Source: Camellia lanceoleosa (lineage: Eukaryota > Streptophyta > Magnoliopsida > Ericales > Theaceae). From it: a stretch of DNA of 64,000 bases. Shown here piece by piece: positions 59,271 to 64,000 of the stretch. Position numbers and translations under genes: made by a program. The stretch is from NCBI GenBank assembly GCA_025200525.1, contig CM045758.1, positions 194,902,463-194,966,462 of the forward strand, read 5' to 3'. Within the stretch, counting starts at the first letter, position 1; each line of letters opens with the position of its first letter. Under the pieces are notes generated by a model. It worked only from the letters and a program-made list of their open reading frames with translations. It searched no databases and had not been told where the DNA came from.

Positions 59271-61534
59271 CTGCCATTAGCACCCCATCAACGTCCTATT
59301 TTTTTATTTTTTTATTACAATAATAACCTCAAATGAAATTACTAAAACGGACATTAATAATTTTGGGACACCCCATCTCACAATTAAGCCCACACACCCA
59401 CTATATCATGAGTTAGGATTTATGAGAGCACCCGCCTCCATCACCACTCATCCATCTTTCTCAAATCTCACCTTCAAAATCTACTCACTCTTAAAACCTT
59501 GAAAATCATTTGGCAGCAATATTCTGGTAATAATGGTGGCAACCATTTGATTACCTACATTTTTTTTGCAATGACAATGAGTGAAAATTTTTCCGACAAC
59601 CATAACTCTATGAGATGAGAGGAGTACAACAATAAAAGCTCATAGAAGGTTCATAACTTTAATGGTGTTCTTAACTCAAAAGAGATTTGCCTTACAAAGG
59701 TAAGTTTTTTGAAAAAAAAAAATGACAAAAATAATAAAAACATGTTTGTCACTTTTCAGGATTAAACTCCTGAACATATGACCGAAATTCGGGAACACAT
59801 GTTTGAACATTGTTTATTTGTTCGGGAATAGATAATCGAACATTTATTTTCTCAAGTCATAAACAACTATGTAAAGATAAAGTAGTAATCACTTTTGTAG
59901 GTTTTGTTAAGGTTTTTGGAGAGAAGTTTTTTGGGATGTGAAGGTGTGCATTCAATTAAATGGGTAGAATATTTTCACAAAAATAATTTTGGTATTATTT
60001 GGAGGGAGAAAAGAAATTTTAAGAGTTTTAGAATTTATAAATGAAAATTCAAAGAAATAAAAAATCTAAAATAATTAATAAGATGTTAATAACAGCACTC
60101 ATAAAATGTAATAAACCCCATAGTTAACTCCATGTTACAACAAACTTCAATCGCAAAAGGGAGTGTATAATGAAAAGCTAATTGTGGAAGATTAGAGTCA
60201 GAACTTTCGAATTATTTCCATGTGCAACCCCAACCATTAATTTTTTAACATAAGAATCTAATGCAGCTAGCAACCAAGATCCATTTGTTACAGTGGTATA
60301 TAATTTTATTAGTAAGCTTTATAAGAGACCGTACAGTTATAGTTTTCAAATTAATTTTTGAAATTAGTGGCATGGGAGAACAAAAGTCGAGTAATACTTG
60401 CATATAGTTCGAATAGAACATAGAAAATGCATTAATGTTTAATTTTATTTATTTTTTTACATTATGTAGTTAAATGTCATGTAAATCACATTCGAAATAA
60501 CATTCCAATCCAACAATATATATATTTAGTGTTCTAATTTGTATCTCACCACATTATTGGGACTTGTGTTTGAATTGTGCATGTAGCGGGCCAACTTGTT
60601 CTTCAATATTTTAACATATTACCAAAAAAAAAAAGGGGGCAAAACAATTAAATTTCGATCAAAGTGGGCTGTAGATGACCTTTGGGCGAGTTGAACACGT
60701 CTAAAGCTTGTTGATAAACAATTATTTTTCCAATCGAAGTTAATTAGTTGGACTGCAATCACGGGTATATTCTTCAGTTGTCTCTAAAAGCATCAATTAA
60801 TATGATGTTTTTAAACTAATAAGAAGACATAAAATGAGGCGTGGTTTGAGATTAAAATAAAATAAAATTATACGCATTCATTGGTCTATCAATTAGTATA
60901 CTAATAGATGATGTCATATAATTTTATTAATTTTGAATCTTTATAGTTTGTATAATAGGCGGGTTTCATAGTTTTGATTGCAATGTTAAAAAAGTCAATT
61001 TTTTGGTTTTTTAATTTTTTTAGCCAAAAAAGTTAGTTTTTTTACCCAAAAGAAGCCAAATTTTTGCAAAAAAAAGTCAAAAAGCTAAAAAGCCAGCTTG
61101 TTATCAACTTCTCAAAACACTCCAATATGTGTGGGTACACTAATTAATTGATATACCGATTGATACGTGTAACACAATTGATTAAAAACTAACTAATACT
61201 CCCTCTATGTCAAAATATTATATTTTTTTTAGAGAATTTAATTTTTTTTATAAGTATAATTATTATATTTGAAAAGTATTAACTTTTCAAAACTACTACT
61301 CTTTAATAGTGCAATTATTATACTTTAAAAATAATGTTAATGAATTTAAAAGAATGGCAAAATAGAAAATTCATGTTATTTTAGTCCTTAATTTTTGAAA
61401 ATGAACTAATATTTTGAAACAATGAAAATAGAATAAGGAACTAATATTTTGAAATGAATAGAATAATAATAATAATAATAAGATGGTTTTTTATATTTCT
61501 TAAATTTTTTGCTCTATGTAATCGAAACTTAAAG

Positions 61535-61678
61535 GTTGTGTTTGATTTATAAATTTGGAGAAAAATTTAAAAAGATAAAAGAAAGGCATGTGAAATGTGA
61601 ATGAAATATAATTATATTTCACCTACGTTTCACACACATTTTCTTTTTTCCTTCCCAAATTCATGAACCAAACATAAC
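61535..61678. mobile_element. Possible 144-bp MITE
   Basis: GTTGTGTTTGATTTATAAAT at the left is roughly complementary to ATTCATGAACCAAACATAAC at the right, and TGAATGAAATATAATTATAT to the adjacent middle part. TSD unclear. Confidence 0.5.
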
Positions 61679-62734
61679 AAAAAAATGTACAACTTCTGAA
61701 AAAATAAAAATTATTAAAAATGAAAAAAAAATTCAATAAAAAAGTCAATCTCAAATTACACCTGAGTATTTGGTTTGCTGGGTGGAAAAAAGAGATTGCA
61801 ATTCTAAGAGGATCTCAAATAATCAAAATCAAAATGAATTTACCAAAGTTATTTTTTAGTTTGTTATAGTATACTAAAGTTAATTTTTGACTATACCATT
61901 TCAATAGAAACTGTCATTTTGGCATAATCATTAGCCAAATTCAATTATTCTGTGTTAAAGTTATAGAAATTGAGGCCAAGTTTGGCTAAATTAAAAAAAT
62001 GCACTTATTTTTCTTTTTTTTTTTTTTTTTTTCAATCAATCAAATCTCTCTCTCTCTTTTTTTTTTTAAAACATACAAAAAAAAAAAAAAAAAACTTATT
62101 TAGTCTTTCTCTCAGATGATTTCAACCCAACTCAATCAAATCCAAACTTTGGCAGTAAGAAGGTTTTGTCAAATCATTTTTGGTTCCAGTAATGTCACAC
62201 TATTGGAGCACCAATTTTATAAAATTAAGTCTTTTTTTTTATTATTATTATTTTGACATGATCAATAGCACAACAATTAAAGATGCTCTAATCTAGACGC
62301 ATGAACCAATCAAGATCCATCTGTAAAAAACCGATGAAATTTATCCAAATCTATAAATAGATACGTATAATTTTCCTATCTTACACATAAAACATAATCA
62401 TAGAAAGACACAAATAGATGAAACAGTCAAAAATGAGATTCGAGTGGTCGTGAATTTAATCGAAAAAGCACATGGTTCTGTCGTGGGGTTGCTTCCAGAA
62501 CAACAAGAAAAGCAGCATATGTATCTCTAAACAAATCCTTCACCAACCCCAAAAAAATTAAAAAAAAAAAAAAAATTAAAATCAAAATTAAAAACATATC
62601 ACAAAGGGAATCAAAGTGGACCGTAGTGAAGCAAACTTGTGACGGGTCCACTAAATTTTGTCCGGGGCACACTCTGATTTTTTTTAAAATTTGTATATAT
62701 ATGTATAATCTATTTTATAAAAAGAGTTGTGCTA

Positions 62735-63230
62735 CGTAGCTCGAAAGAGAGCTTCCATGAATTCTCCGAATTCAAAACGACATCGTTTTGTCGTTTTGAA
62801 TTTTTTTTTTTCAATCAGAAAAGAAGAAGAAGGAAGAAGAAGAGAAGAAGAAAGAGTAGCAGAGAAGAAGAAGAAGAAAGAGGCGGAGACGGGACTGCGA
62901 CGAGCTGCGACGATCGGGCGGGCAATCTGCGATCGATCAGCGGAGACTACGATCAATCGGCCGAAGCAGAGGGGCCCTCTCTCTTTCTCCATTCCCTCTT
63001 CCCCTTCGCTTTCTCTCTTCCTCTTTCTCTTTCTCTTTCTCTTTTATCTGTTTCGGACTATTGGGGGGGCAAAAATCGGGGAAAAAATCATTTTCCTTGT
63101 AAAAAACACCAGAAAAAACTCCCCCAAAATGGGGAGAGACTGCACCTTTATGATTCTTTACTTCCTTGCCATTGACTGCAAAAGAATATTTGTACATTTG
63201 GTGGCTAATGATCATGGTTATTAGTTTAGA
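62735..63230. mobile_element. Half MULE-like element
   Basis: CGTAGCTCGAAA followed by TTCAAAACGACATCGTTTTG resembles the left arm of the MULE at 16037. A T-run, (GAA)n and a GC-rich CGATCGATC segment and (CT)n tract follow, in the same order as in that MULE. The matching right arm was not found, so the element is truncated or diverged. The overlapping open frames are low-complexity. Confidence 0.45.
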
Positions 63231-63764
63231 TCTCAAACACTTTTAGGAAAATTTGCTTTTTAGCAAAACAATAGATAAATAATTTTAATTTTATAGTGGT
63301 ACAAGTCTTTTGTGTATATAATTTAAGTCTATTTCTATGTTTGATACAAATCTTTTTTATATGTTAGAATTATATTTAAAAAAATTCTATATAATGCAAT
63401 TACTTTCTAACTGTCTCACTCATTTATAATTTCTTCCAAACTTTTTTAAGACAGTATAGGAATTGCAAAAGGAGATCTAGGCTTCTCTGCAGGGCTGTAA
63501 AGTTAGGTTTGTCTAGCCCTAGAAAATAAACGCATGTCCTCTCCCACTTGACTTGAACCGTCCAAAAATAAACAACATATTCATTGATTAATTTGATTCT
63601 TCTATATACTCTATGGTGAGTGAGTGCGAAGGTGCATGGAGTAGTGGTGGGGATGAGTAGTACACTCTCATAACTATGGCCCCTGCTTTTAGAGGAAGTG
63701 GAAAATCTATAAATTTTATGCCCAAACAAATTTAATATAATTATAACTTTTACTTGTTTTTTTT

Positions 63765-63895
63765 TTTTATTCTAAAGCATCTCATCTCTCATCAAAAATA
63801 TTGACTTCCAAAAAAATAAAATTAGAAAATAAAAAAATATAAAAAAAAAAAAAACAAAAAAATAAAAAAAAAAAAAAAATAAAAAAAAATAATAT
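63765..63895. repeat. A-rich low-complexity tract
   Basis: Mixed runs of A broken by single T or C residues near the right edge of the window. Confidence 0.8.
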
Positions 63896-64000
63896 AAGTC
63901 GTCACTATGTCTTATATAATGAGGGGGCCAAATTGCAACCCTCGAGGTCTTTCAAGGGCTAATAATATATAATTATAACATGTCGAAGAGATAATTGTGA

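Larger units (their letters stand above)
53075..64000. other. Gene-poor right part of the window
   Basis: Outside the elements listed, this is AT-rich DNA with homopolymers and microsatellites such as (TTC)n at 57220-57250. No exon chain was found. A possible orphan first exon at 55854-55747 is treated as a finding only. Confidence 0.55.

Noticed and set aside
62727..63236. Plus-strand frames of 165 and 148 codons and minus-strand shadows
   Set aside because: Driven by (GAA)n and (CT)n tracts of a MULE-like fragment; several frames are open together and none has a recognisable motif.
1..64000. CRISPR arrays, bacterial operons, phage genes or rRNA genes
   Set aside because: None seen; introns, CEP hormones and plant transposons show plant nuclear DNA.

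Overview
This is nuclear DNA of a flowering plant, most likely a eudicot and plausibly woody. The evidence is AT-rich intergenic DNA, GT-AG introns, plant-type LTR retrotransposons with tRNA-iMet primer sites, CACTA, MULE, Tourist and hAT elements, and a plant peptide-hormone gene family. I cannot name the species. Four protein-coding host genes are well supported; most of the rest is transposon-derived.

Layout. 2164-10367 (minus) holds a complete seven-exon patatin-like lipid acyl hydrolase gene of 406 residues, whose introns carry MITEs, a SINE-like tract and a tiny LINE tail. Upstream of its promoter, 10703-15541 is a nest of transposons: a short-LTR, coding-poor retrotransposon (TRIM/LARD-like), split by a CACTA element (11701-14518, TSD ACA), itself split by a 1104-bp solo LTR (12227-13330, TSD GCTAC) and a Tourist-like MITE (13365-13654, TSD TTA). 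15.5-32 kb is gene-poor: a 500-bp MULE with 10-bp TSD, a Tourist MITE, a hAT-like foldback, tandem duplications and hairpins.

32234-36307 (plus) is a complete six-exon gene for a 342-residue single-pass membrane protein of the sulfotransferase-like (NodH-like) P-loop family. 37422-43742 (minus) is a full-length but dead Ty3/gypsy chromovirus with TSD CCAAG, primer-binding site, polypurine tract, both LTRs, and gag-protease-RT-RNaseH-integrase-chromodomain remnants interrupted by stops and frameshifts.

46729-47094 and 52339-52854 (plus) are two intronless CEP (C-TERMINALLY ENCODED PEPTIDE) prohormone genes 5.2 kb apart. Each has a TATA box, a (CT)n leader, a signal peptide and an EGRxLK segment. 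The first has one CEP domain, the second two. The second also has an unrecognised decayed unit between them, so its C-terminal half is a three-unit, 22-residue (66-bp) tandem array. 53-64 kb has no gene I can support: MITEs, a LINE 3' fragment inside a long foldback, and a half MULE-like arm.

The host genes do not form a pathway together. The only functional cluster is the CEP pair, expected to yield secreted, proline-hydroxylated 15-mer peptides acting through CEP receptors.
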